From Bin80 sp965209015 (GTDB lineage: Bacteria > Bacteroidota > Rhodothermia > Rhodothermales > Bin80), in NCBI GenBank assembly GCA_965209015.1, contig OZ242367.1, positions 744,001 through 808,000 on the forward strand: 64,000 nt of DNA, in the 5' to 3' direction. Every line of letters begins with the position of its first letter. Within the stretch, counting starts at the first letter, position 1. A program made the translations under genes and the position numbers. The notes under the pieces were generated by a model, which was not told where the DNA came from, searched no databases, and saw only the letters and a list, made by a program, of their open reading frames with translations. Positions 7,573 through 15,666 of the stretch are shown one piece after another.

Positions 7573-9634
7573 AGACGGGGGGCACTTTTTTCCCGTGAGC
7601 TCAGTTGCTTTTTCTCCCGATGGGACACAACTGGTTTCTGCCTCGGTGGACCGTACCGTTCGTCTTTGGGATGTTGCCTCCGGAGATGAGTTACGCCGCC
7701 TTGAGGGACACACAGAATTCGTGAATTCTGTGGCTTTTTCTCCTGATGGGACTCTGTTGGTCTCTGGGGCAGGATGGTTACTTGGATTGGACTTCAGTGT
7801 TCGTCTATGGGACGTGGCCACGGGGGAGTTGGTATATATCTTTACCGGGCATACAAACGCAGTTACCTCAGTGGAATTTTCCCCAGACGGAAGCCAGATA
7901 GCATCAGGATCGTGGGATAATAGCATTCGTCTTTGGGATGTGGATGGAGGGGTTGAGTTGAGTCGTTTCATGGGTCACACCGATTTGGTGCTCTCTGTGG
8001 CTTTTTCGCAGGATGGAAATTATCTTGCATCTGCCTCAGCGGATGCGACCACCCGTATATGGGATCTGAGTACGGGGAATGTAGTGCACACCTTCACCGG
8101 GCACACAGCTCCAGTGAATTCGGTAGTTTTTTCTCCGGATGGGACTCAGTTAGTGTCTGGATCAGACGATAATACAATTCTTTTGTGGGATATAGCCTCT
8201 GGGGATGAAGCGCAGCGTTACACAGGACATATCGATGGGGTTTCTTCCGTAGCACTTTCACCAGATGGTACCCAATTGGCTTCTGCATCGGCAGATGCAA
8301 CTGCCCGTATATGGGATCTGGGCACAGGGAATGAGTTACATATCTTTACAGGGTACATGGCGCCAGTATTATCAGTCAATTTTTCACATGACGGGACGCA
8401 ATTGGTGTCGGGATCATGGGATCAAAGCATTCGTCTGTGGGATGTGGCGTCTGGAAACGAGGTAAAACGAATTCAACGCCATACAGCCCTGATTTTTTCA
8501 GTGGATTTTTCTCCAGGCGGAGACCAACTGGCTTCTGCATCGGTATATGGTACCATTCGCTTGTGGGATGTTGCTACGGGGGAAGAAGTGCGACTATTTA
8601 CTGGGCACACTGATGCAGTCACTTCAATAGATTTTTCTCCAGACAGAACTTTTCTGGCCTCTGCATCCTCGGATAGGAGCATTCGTTTATGGGACAAGTC
8701 CACGGGGGAGGAGACACAACGATTTATGGGGCATACAGCCGAAGTTATCTCAGTGCATTTTTCTCCAGATGGGACTCAGTTGGCTTCCGCCTCGGCAGAT
8801 ACAACTGTTCGTTTATGGGATAGGTCTACGGGGGATGAGTTGCGTCGCTTTAAAGAGCACACAGATTGGGTGAACTCCGTAGCATTTTCTCCAGATGGGA
8901 CTCAGCTGGCTTCTGGATCAGATGATAACACCGTTATTTTGCGGGAGATCTCATCAGGGGCAGAAGTGCGCCGCTTCGTAGAGCACACAGATTGGGTGAA
9001 CTCCGTAGCATTTTCTCCGGATGGAACTCAGTTGGTTTCTGGATCAAATGATACCAGCATTCTTTTGTGGGATTTGGCCTCCGGAGAGGTGGTGCATCGC
9101 TTCACTGGGCATTCAGATCCAGTGAATTCAGTGGCTTTTTCCGAGGATGGGACTGTACTGGTGTCTGGTTCAGGGATACGTTTCGGTCAGGACTACAGTA
9201 TTCGTCTATGGGATATAGCCTCGGGCAATGAGATTGATAGGCTTGACCATGGACGTCCAGTCTATGCCGTAGCTATTTCTGATAATGTGCGGTTTATCTC
9301 GTCCGCCGGAGTGGGTGACCTGAAGGTATGGGACACCACAACAACAGTATTACGGATTATCCCAGATGGAGAAGAGATTCCCTCAGCACTTGTCCATTAC
9401 CCGAATCCGGTTGCAGCTGTTGCAACGGTTGAATATTCACTCTTGAAGTCGGGGCAGGTACAGTTGTCGTTGTATAACCTTCTTGGGCGCGAGGTGGCTC
9501 AGGTTGTGGATGCTATTCAGTCAGCCGGAGATCACAGCTTACAACTGAACACCGAGACGCTTTCGGGTGGTATATACTTTCTCCAATTGGTTACCGAGGA
9601 TGAGCAGGTAACGCGGTCATTCATCGTGCGCTGA
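7499..9634 (+). CDS. secreted WD40 protein with 14 blades and T9SS sorting domain, copy 3
   Basis: I chose ATG 7499 because it gives a signal peptide (MKCGIIILTLVL, then VSGQPLW) aligned with copy 2; TTG codons at 7490 and 7493 are alternatives. Fourteen WD40 blades follow, then the C-terminal type IX sorting domain (HYPNPVA... to SFIVR). Blade 11 has lost its hallmark WD pair and reads ILREISSG. Blades 11 and 12 open with almost the same DNA (about 8853-8907 and 8979-9033), showing recent blade duplication at a 126-base period. The promoter region now lies inside or beside the IS-like repeat at 7339-7430, so expression may have been altered. The role is probably extracellular scaffolding or adhesion; no enzyme domain is seen. 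Confidence 0.92.
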   Translation: MKCGIIILTLVLTATVSGQPLWTFEDGGHFFPVSSVAFSPDGTQLVSASVDRTVRLWDVASGDELRRLEGHTEFVNSVAFSPDGTLLVSGAGWLLGLDFSVRLWDVATGELVYIFTGHTNAVTSVEFSPDGSQIASGSWDNSIRLWDVDGGVELSRFMGHTDLVLSVAFSQDGNYLASASADATTRIWDLSTGNVVHTFTGHTAPVNSVVFSPDGTQLVSGSDDNTILLWDIASGDEAQRYTGHIDGVSSVALSPDGTQLASASADATARIWDLGTGNELHIFTGYMAPVLSVNFSHDGTQLVSGSWDQSIRLWDVASGNEVKRIQRHTALIFSVDFSPGGDQLASASVYGTIRLWDVATGEEVRLFTGHTDAVTSIDFSPDRTFLASASSDRSIRLWDKSTGEETQRFMGHTAEVISVHFSPDGTQLASASADTTVRLWDRSTGDELRRFKEHTDWVNSVAFSPDGTQLASGSDDNTVILREISSGAEVRRFVEHTDWVNSVAFSPDGTQLVSGSNDTSILLWDLASGEVVHRFTGHSDPVNSVAFSEDGTVLVSGSGIRFGQDYSIRLWDIASGNEIDRLDHGRPVYAVAISDNVRFISSAGVGDLKVWDTTTTVLRIIPDGEEIPSALVHYPNPVAAVATVEYSLLKSGQVQLSLYNLLGREVAQVVDAIQSAGDHSLQLNTETLSGGIYFLQLVTEDEQVTRSFIVR

Positions 9635-9826
9635 TTTTGGGGATCAGACCATGATGTATTGGCTCATACCATGACCAAATCCGAATGAACTACAAGTTTC
9701 CACAGAGGCCAAGCGAAGATCAATAGCCTGAGAGGATGATTGACGCAACCCTATGAACCCATGGGATGAATGATACCCCACCCACAAATTCTGGGCAGAT
9801 ATTTTTTCGTGCCCCAAAGCCCATCC

Positions 9827-10792
9827 TCAGGTTGTGGTCCCGAGTTTTTCGCTTGCAGCACGCTGGTCAAACTTGAGTTCAGTACGCTGGACCACTTTGA
9901 ACGCTTCCTCCAGCGCAGTTCGACCCTCAGGAATAGAGGGGATTACATCCGCAAATTTTACCAGATCTGCCAGCGAAAGGATCTGCTCCACTCTTTGTGG
10001 AATTCCGGAGGGGATCTGGTGTTGGATATCTGGATGAATCAATTCCATGATCAGCTCTTGAGTTGTAGATTCCAATGCAGGGATCCGAAGTCGGTGCTCT
10101 ATATAGGTCCGAAGAACGTCCGATAGCTCAACGTAATAAATTTCTACCTGATTTTTTTCGGTGAGTGGAGCACCTTTAAGTGCTTCCAGGCGCTCAATAG
10201 CTAAGACTGCAGGAGAAGGTAACTCATCCTCCTCAGGTTCTTTATCAGGTATAGGTGGAGGTTGTCGCCGCCGCCAGATCACATACCAGATGAGTATGGA
10301 TAGAATCACAAGGGCCAGTCCTAAAAGGACATACGGCCACAGAGGAGGGCCAAAGTCAACTGGCGGAGCCATATCGCGAATATCCGTAGCATCTTCTGGA
10401 ACCATGGAAATTACACGTAACTCGCGTGCAGGTGTCACCGCAGATAGTACAGTATCACCGAACCCAATTGTTAATGGAGTCAATCGAGCTGTATCCAAAG
10501 CGAATGTGGTGACAGTATAGACGGCGCTGTCCAAGCGGATCCCCGTATCCATATACTGCGTGCCAGCAGATGCTAGATCAAGTGGGAGAATATCGCCAAA
10601 CGAGGAGTCAATACTTGGGAATGATGGGGGCTCATCAAATCCATGAATGGCGATCAGCGTGAGCGTAAAGCGGTCTCCCACATATACGCTATCCTCTGAC
10701 AAATAGGCATCTACCCTCTGGGCATGAACTTCAAGGCAGGTAAAAAAACAGGCAGCGAATGAGAGTAGGATAGACAGATGTATTCTACTCAT
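9827..10792 (-). CDS. BatD-like membrane protein
   Basis: Starting at the ATG overlapping the DUF58 stop (TGATG at 10794-10790), the product has 321 residues: a signal peptide ending near VHAQ, a periplasmic beta-rich domain (residues about 27-140), one transmembrane helix (LWPYVLLGLALVILSILIW), a Pro/Glu linker (PPPIPDKEPEEDE), and a cytoplasmic helical domain with LSDVLRTYIEHRL. This is the layout of the small BatD/DUF4381-like proteins found beside DUF58 proteins in Bat/MoxR loci, thought to help maturation or stress tolerance of envelope proteins. A decayed partial copy lies at about 968-1206. The longer upstream frame to 10855 overlaps the DUF58 gene and is unlikely to be used. Confidence 0.7.
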   Translation of the reverse strand: MSRIHLSILLSFAACFFTCLEVHAQRVDAYLSEDSVYVGDRFTLTLIAIHGFDEPPSFPSIDSSFGDILPLDLASAGTQYMDTGIRLDSAVYTVTTFALDTARLTPLTIGFGDTVLSAVTPARELRVISMVPEDATDIRDMAPPVDFGPPLWPYVLLGLALVILSILIWYVIWRRRQPPPIPDKEPEEDELPSPAVLAIERLEALKGAPLTEKNQVEIYYVELSDVLRTYIEHRLRIPALESTTQELIMELIHPDIQHQIPSGIPQRVEQILSLADLVKFADVIPSIPEGRTALEEAFKVVQRTELKFDQRAASEKLGTTT

Positions 10793-11676
10793 CAGGCAAT
10801 TTGTGCGCGTGCACGGAAAAATTTTGCCAATGGATCTAGGAAATCCTCTCCGCACTGGATCTCAACATGGTCCACGCGCGCACTGCGGAAGAGCGTCCTA
10901 AGTCCCTTGATTGTTTTTGATGAAGATTCCTGAAATGAATTCCGAACCGAGCGACTTCCCGTATCCAGCAACTGAGACTGACCAGTTTCTGGATCAAACA
11001 GCGTCACAAGACCCAAAGGAGGAAGAGACGCCTCTCGTGGATCTATTAAATGAATGGCAACCGTATCGTGTCGACGGGAGACCAACCGCAGGGATCGCTC
11101 AAAGTTATCATCAAGAAAATCACTAATAAGTAGGACAATTGCACGACGGCGAATCACCCGAAGAATATGATCTAATGCAGTATGAAGGGCCGTACCCGAG
11201 GACTGAGGTACATGAGCAAAAAGGTCTCTGATTAGGCGAAGGACATGTCGCCGGCCACTCTTTGGGGGCACAAAAAGCTCAATTTGATCAGAGAACAGTA
11301 ATAGGCCGACCTTATCATTATTCTTAATGGCACTGAAGCCAAGGATTGCACAGATTTCTGCCGCAATCTCTCGCTTGAATTTGGTCTGGCTACCAAAATC
11401 ACTGGATCCTGAAATATCCACAACAAGAAATAATGTTTGTTCTCGTTCCTCCTCAAAGATTTTGACGAATGGCTCTCCGGTCCGAGCCGTCACATTCCAG
11501 TCAATGCTACGAATGTCGTCCCCAACTTGATAGGGGCGAACCTCTGAAAATTCGATACCACGTCCCTTAAAGGCTGAATGGTATTCACCACCAAAAACAT
11601 TGTTGACCAAGCCTTTTGTTCGTACTTCAATTCGACGAATCTTAGCAAAGAGCTCACGTGGGATCATGTGAATCAA
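10792..11676 (-). CDS. DUF58 family protein (Bat/MoxR-associated, VWA-like)
   Basis: This 294-residue cytosolic protein has the DUF58 core GRGIEFSEVRPYQVGDDIRSIDWNVTAR (cited in part) at about residues 38-65 and a von Willebrand A-like fold with the metal-site motif DISGSSD (about residue 88). The known context of the family is an operon with a MoxR AAA+ ATPase and Bat proteins. Here no moxR is next to it; only the BatD-like gene follows, overlapping by the TGATG junction. The gene is divergent from the YceI gene across 106 bases, which should hold both promoters. Met1 and Met4 are equally possible starts. Confidence 0.9.
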   Translation of the reverse strand: MIHMIPRELFAKIRRIEVRTKGLVNNVFGGEYHSAFKGRGIEFSEVRPYQVGDDIRSIDWNVTARTGEPFVKIFEEEREQTLFLVVDISGSSDFGSQTKFKREIAAEICAILGFSAIKNNDKVGLLLFSDQIELFVPPKSGRRHVLRLIRDLFAHVPQSSGTALHTALDHILRVIRRRAIVLLISDFLDDNFERSLRLVSRRHDTVAIHLIDPREASLPPLGLVTLFDPETGQSQLLDTGSRSVRNSFQESSSKTIKGLRTLFRSARVDHVEIQCGEDFLDPLAKFFRARAQIA

Positions 11677-11782
11677 AAAGTGTCCGTGCGGAAAACGTTT
11701 TTGAAAACAAAATGTTGACGTATGAAAAGGAATCCTAAATGAAAGATTTGAGTTCTAATGCTGTAACTAAACTCTATAACTA

Positions 11783-12373
11783 ATGAAATCTTCTTTCTTA
11801 CTCTGTTTCTCCTTGCTTCTTTTGGCATTTACAGTTCCCACAAATGATGATCTAGAATCCTGGTCTATTGATGTCGCACATTCCAGTATTTCCTTCAAAG
11901 TACGCCATTTGGGCATCTCCAATGTTCGGGGAGAATTCCGCTCATACGATGCTAACATTCAGATGGAGGGTGCAGATTTGAGTACCTTATCAGTGAGTGC
12001 AACCATCGAAACCTCTAGTGTTGATACTGGAAATGAGCGTCGGGATGGTCATCTGCGCTCCGATGATTTTTTTGGTTCAGAAGCGTTCCCTTCCATGATG
12101 TTTACTAGCACGGGGGTCACAGAAGTAGAGGGTAATAAATTTCATCTGGCCGGAGACCTAACCATTAAGGATGTGACCCAGTCCGTCGTATTAGAAGGCG
12201 AATTTCTGGGTGTTGCTATGATGGGAGATTCCGAACGTGCAGGGTTTGAGGCTCGGACCTCTGTTAACCGCAAGGATTTTAATCTGACATGGGACCAGCT
12301 GACCGAGGCCGGCGGTATTATTGTCGGACACAATGTAGAGATTCTTCTTGAGTTGGAAGTGATTAAGGACTGA
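11783..12373 (+). CDS. YceI family periplasmic protein
   Basis: This 196-residue protein has a signal peptide (MKSSFLLCFSLLLLAF) followed by a single YceI lipocalin-like domain: WSIDVAHSSISFKVRHLGISNV at the start (cited in part), then F..YDANI, DDFFGSEAFPSMMF and LTIKDVTQSVVL. YceI proteins are periplasmic barrels that bind long isoprenoid-type lipids. Length is as expected for the family. Nine bases separate it from purQ, so the two may be co-transcribed although the functions differ. Confidence 0.93.
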   Translation: MKSSFLLCFSLLLLAFTVPTNDDLESWSIDVAHSSISFKVRHLGISNVRGEFRSYDANIQMEGADLSTLSVSATIETSSVDTGNERRDGHLRSDDFFGSEAFPSMMFTSTGVTEVEGNKFHLAGDLTIKDVTQSVVLEGEFLGVAMMGDSERAGFEARTSVNRKDFNLTWDQLTEAGGIIVGHNVEILLELEVIKD

Positions 12374-12382
12374 CGTGAATTA

Positions 12383-13072
12383 ATGCGTGTAGGCGTCATT
12401 GTTTTTCCAGGTTCCAATTGTGACCACGATGCCTATCACGTTGTCCGGCATGTGTTTGGACTCGAGACTACATTCATCTGGCACAAAGAGCGTCAATTGC
12501 CCCCCATAGACTTGGTGATCGTGCCTGGAGGTTTTTCTTATGGAGATTACCTCCGGGCAGGGGCGGTTGCCCGGTTCTCGTGCATCATGGATAGCGTCGT
12601 TCGCTTTGCAGAACGAGGAGGTTTAGTGCTGGGGATCTGTAATGGATTCCAGATCCTGTGTGAATGTGGGCTTCTGCCGGGGATCCTCCTTCGTAATTCA
12701 TCGGTCCGTTTTATATGTAAGTGGGTTCACTTGCGAACGGATAGCATAGATATCCCATTTACGGATTCGGCCGAGTTAGGACAAATTCTCAAGCTTCCTA
12801 TCGCTCACGGGGAGGGAAATTATTTCGCGGAATCATCTGAACTAGTTGAACTTGAGCGTAATGGACAGGTAGTGTTTCGCTATACGACTCCAGAGGGTCA
12901 GGTTACTGCGGACTCTAATCCGAATGGATCTGCGAATAATATTGCCGGTATTTCCAACCGGGAGGGTAACGTACTTGGAATGATGCCCCATCCTGAGCGG
13001 GCTGCTGAGAATGCTCTGGGAAGTCACGATGGGGCAGTTCTGTTTCGGAGTCTCATAAATGTTGAGATCTAA
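12383..13072 (+). CDS. purQ: phosphoribosylformylglycinamidine synthase, glutaminase subunit PurQ
   Basis: This 229-residue class I glutamine amidotransferase supplies ammonia for the fourth step of purine synthesis (FGAR to FGAM) together with PurL and PurS. It begins with VGVIVFPGSNCDHD. The nucleophile is C86 in LGICNGFQ, and the catalytic His-Glu pair is in MMPHPERA near the end. Neither purL nor purS is in the window. The stop overlaps the start of the rhomboid gene (TAATG), so the two are translationally coupled. Confidence 0.96.
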   Translation: MRVGVIVFPGSNCDHDAYHVVRHVFGLETTFIWHKERQLPPIDLVIVPGGFSYGDYLRAGAVARFSCIMDSVVRFAERGGLVLGICNGFQILCECGLLPGILLRNSSVRFICKWVHLRTDSIDIPFTDSAELGQILKLPIAHGEGNYFAESSELVELERNGQVVFRYTTPEGQVTADSNPNGSANNIAGISNREGNVLGMMPHPERAAENALGSHDGAVLFRSLINVEI

Positions 13073-13674
13073 TGATCCTTGGACTGAATTCCCCCGTTAC
13101 TCTGCTCCTATTGATTTCTATGGTAATAGTGAGCGGTTTTGCCCTCTTTGGAAATCCACTACTGATTGACCGACTGGGATTTCGTCCTGTGCAAGTCGCA
13201 AAAGAGCCGTATCGCTATATCACAGGTGGATTTGTCCATGTTTCCCTTCCTCACTTACTCTTCAATGTGGTCACACTTTATTTTTTCGGTCCACTTCTAG
13301 AATCCCGACTCGGCAGTATAAAGTATCTCATTCTGTATTTTGGGGCACTACTGTGCGCACATGTGCTCACATATCTTCGGCATCGCCGGAACAGCGCATA
13401 CAATGCCGTCGGTGCAAGCGGAGCGATCAGTGGAGTCCTTTTCGCATATGTATTGTTTTCACCCTACGATATGTTGTTGTTTTTCGGGATTCTACCAATT
13501 CCCGCAATCGTATTTGCGTTCTTGTTTGTAGCGGTCAGCGTATATGCAATGAGGAGTGGTAGATCATTTGGCATAGCCCATGAAGCCCATTTGGGTGGCG
13601 CACTCGGAGGAGCCTTCCTGACAATTATCATAGAGCCGGGGATCCTTCCTTTATTCTTCAACCAACTGATCTGA
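13072..13674 (+). CDS. rhomboid family intramembrane serine protease
   Basis: This 200-residue protein has about six hydrophobic membrane helices. The catalytic dyad is visible: Ser116 in the GASGAISG motif and His173 in EAHLGG. FVHVSLPHLLFN (residues 55-65) is the conserved loop/helix-2 region with the HxxxN signature. Such proteases cut single-pass membrane proteins within the bilayer; the substrate is unknown. The first codon overlaps the purQ stop by one base. It is a short bacterial type without extra domains. Confidence 0.92.
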   Translation: MILGLNSPVTLLLLISMVIVSGFALFGNPLLIDRLGFRPVQVAKEPYRYITGGFVHVSLPHLLFNVVTLYFFGPLLESRLGSIKYLILYFGALLCAHVLTYLRHRRNSAYNAVGASGAISGVLFAYVLFSPYDMLLFFGILPIPAIVFAFLFVAVSVYAMRSGRSFGIAHEAHLGGALGGAFLTIIIEPGILPLFFNQLI

Positions 13675-13952
13675 TGGATCTCCGCCTCCAAGAGCCATCT
13701 ATGTAATCCTATTGGTGAAATCTAAAGACGAAATGAGTTTCGAATGTGTTTTAGATTTCCGTTCCAGACCAAGAACATTCACTGAGTAATCGGAAGAAAA
13801 CGATTGAGAAGATTCATTGGGTCGCAGTAATCTGTGGAGTTGATTTGAGCATATGGTCTATTCTAATCACATGTTAGTTGGGTTCAATGGTCCGAAGCAG
13901 ATCGCATCATTCGGATGTGAGGATAATATGAAATCCTCGTACTGACTAACCT

Positions 13953-14498
13953 ATGACGTTTGTCTCAAAGCGTGAACGGCGTCTATGGACAATGACGCTC
14001 CTACTTATTCTGGTGATCTACTCCACACTGGGTATTGTGAGAGAGTGGCTGGAAATACTGGAGGCCAGCGGTTGGGGATTTGGCATATTCCTGTTCGGTT
14101 GCGGTTTGATTCTAGTATTCGTAGTTAGTCAGGGACTAAGAGTAATTCCGAACTGGAAAGAGGTTGCGGTTGCATTCGGAATTGGGTTGATTTATTCTCT
14201 CACGCTCGCGTCTATTGAGAACGTAGAGGAGCGGATTCATGTGATCATGTATGGGGTAGTTGCACTGTTGATTCATGCAGCTCTTTTAGAGCGCTCTGCT
14301 CAGGCCCAACGAATCTCGGCTAGTTTCATGATTGCAATTGGGATTACGGTTGGTTTGGGTACGATTGATGAGTTACTCCAGTTACTTATGCCAAACCGAG
14401 TATTTGATGTAGGGGACATTATGTTTGATGCACTTGCATCCGTCATGGCCATTCTGTCGAATGCTTCACTCAGGTGGGCAAGATCAAGCGTGTCTTAG
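13953..14498 (+). CDS. VanZ-like membrane protein
   Basis: This 181-residue protein has four to five predicted membrane segments. The C-terminal half carries the VanZ-like signature IDELLQLLMPNRVFDVGDIMFD (cited in part), where DE, Q, P-R and D are the family's conserved positions. The founding member gives low-level teicoplanin resistance, but most relatives, probably including this one, have no assigned function. It follows 278 bases without a gene and converges on the GNAT gene, whose stop lies 19 bases away. Confidence 0.82.
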   Translation: MTFVSKRERRLWTMTLLLILVIYSTLGIVREWLEILEASGWGFGIFLFGCGLILVFVVSQGLRVIPNWKEVAVAFGIGLIYSLTLASIENVEERIHVIMYGVVALLIHAALLERSAQAQRISASFMIAIGITVGLGTIDELLQLLMPNRVFDVGDIMFDALASVMAILSNASLRWARSSVS

Positions 14499-14517
14499 CA
14501 AAATAAGCCGAGACGAG

Positions 14518-15663
14518 CTAAACAAGGGGGGCTTCAAGGATTGCGTATTCTTTATCCGCGATAGCATTGATTGAATTCAAAAGATTACGGAGAATATGAT
14601 TCTCATCTAAAACCCACCCCATTTCGCAGGCCTGATAGCCATAATTATTTGACTTTTCAGCCAGTTCCAAAACAGGGAGTACATCCAATGCGCGCCCTTG
14701 ATATTCTGGAAGTACCCCCATCAGTAGCATACGCATATCCCGTATCCCTGCAAATTTTGTCAGAAGCCACAGCTTCACCAAGCCAAATGGAAAAAGTCGG
14801 CCATTTGAAAGATGCTGAAGTGCGGGATTGATATCGGGCAGGGTTATCACGAATCCCACGGGGTGGCCATCCATTTCCAGAAAAAAACAGATCCTTGGAT
14901 CTACAATCTGTTTCATTGCCTTAGCAATATGTGCAAACTCGCGATCGGTTACAGGCACGAACCCCCAGTTCCTGCTCCAAGCTTCATTATAAATCTCTCG
15001 AACAGTTCTCACCTCTTCATCAAATTTGGAAAGATCTAATGTGCGCAATGAGATACCTGGATTACGGCGGCGAACAATCTGGGCTCCCCGGTGCAGGCGT
15101 TCATATTCGATATGCCTTCGGTGGAGGAAATAGGCCCAGAGAGTCATTACACGTGAGAAGCCCCACCGTTGGAGATACTCCTCATAGTATGCAGGATTAT
15201 AGGTCATCATGATTGCCGGAACGCGCTCAAATCCATCTACAAGAAGACCGGACGGATCATTCAGCGATGGGTTTACGGGTCCGCGAATCGAACGCATTCC
15301 TCGTTCACGAAGCCATGAAGCGGCGGCATCCAGTAAAGCCTCAGAAGTCTCAAACTGATCTTCAGATTCAAAGAATCCAAAAAAACCAGCATCATCCGCA
15401 TGTGTTTTTTGGTGCATGCCATTCAAGATGGCAGCAATTCGCCCTACAACCTTACCAGATGAATCGTAAGCAAGGAAGGGTTGGATTTCACCATGATCAT
15501 AGAATGGATGCTTACGAGGATTGAGAATGTTAAACTGATCAACTCGGAGGGGAGGGACCCAGAATGAATTATCTTGATAAAAATCGTAGGGAAACTGAAC
15601 GAAACGTTTCAGATCTCGTCGCGACTTAACGGGTTGAACCACGCACGAAGAGGTAGGGGGCAT
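14518..15663 (-). CDS. GNAT-fold N-acyltransferase, candidate bacterial ceramide synthase
   Basis: This 381-residue protein belongs to a large GNAT-like family: it opens with VKSRRDLKRFVQFPYDFY and has the blocks GRIAAILN, GFFGFFE, IRGPVNPSLND and MMTYNP before a second GNAT half (VGFVITLPD, LLMGVLPEYQGRALD). It lies three bases behind the serine palmitoyltransferase-like gene on the same strand. In Caulobacter the bacterial ceramide synthase, which adds the second acyl chain to the sphingoid base, is a GNAT-type protein encoded near spt. From size, fold and neighbour I infer the same job here. It could instead be an uncharacterised acetyltransferase. Confidence 0.6.
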   Translation of the reverse strand: MPPTSSCVVQPVKSRRDLKRFVQFPYDFYQDNSFWVPPLRVDQFNILNPRKHPFYDHGEIQPFLAYDSSGKVVGRIAAILNGMHQKTHADDAGFFGFFESEDQFETSEALLDAAASWLRERGMRSIRGPVNPSLNDPSGLLVDGFERVPAIMMTYNPAYYEEYLQRWGFSRVMTLWAYFLHRRHIEYERLHRGAQIVRRRNPGISLRTLDLSKFDEEVRTVREIYNEAWSRNWGFVPVTDREFAHIAKAMKQIVDPRICFFLEMDGHPVGFVITLPDINPALQHLSNGRLFPFGLVKLWLLTKFAGIRDMRMLLMGVLPEYQGRALDVLPVLELAEKSNNYGYQACEMGWVLDENHILRNLLNSINAIADKEYAILEAPLV

Positions 15664-15666
15664 GAG

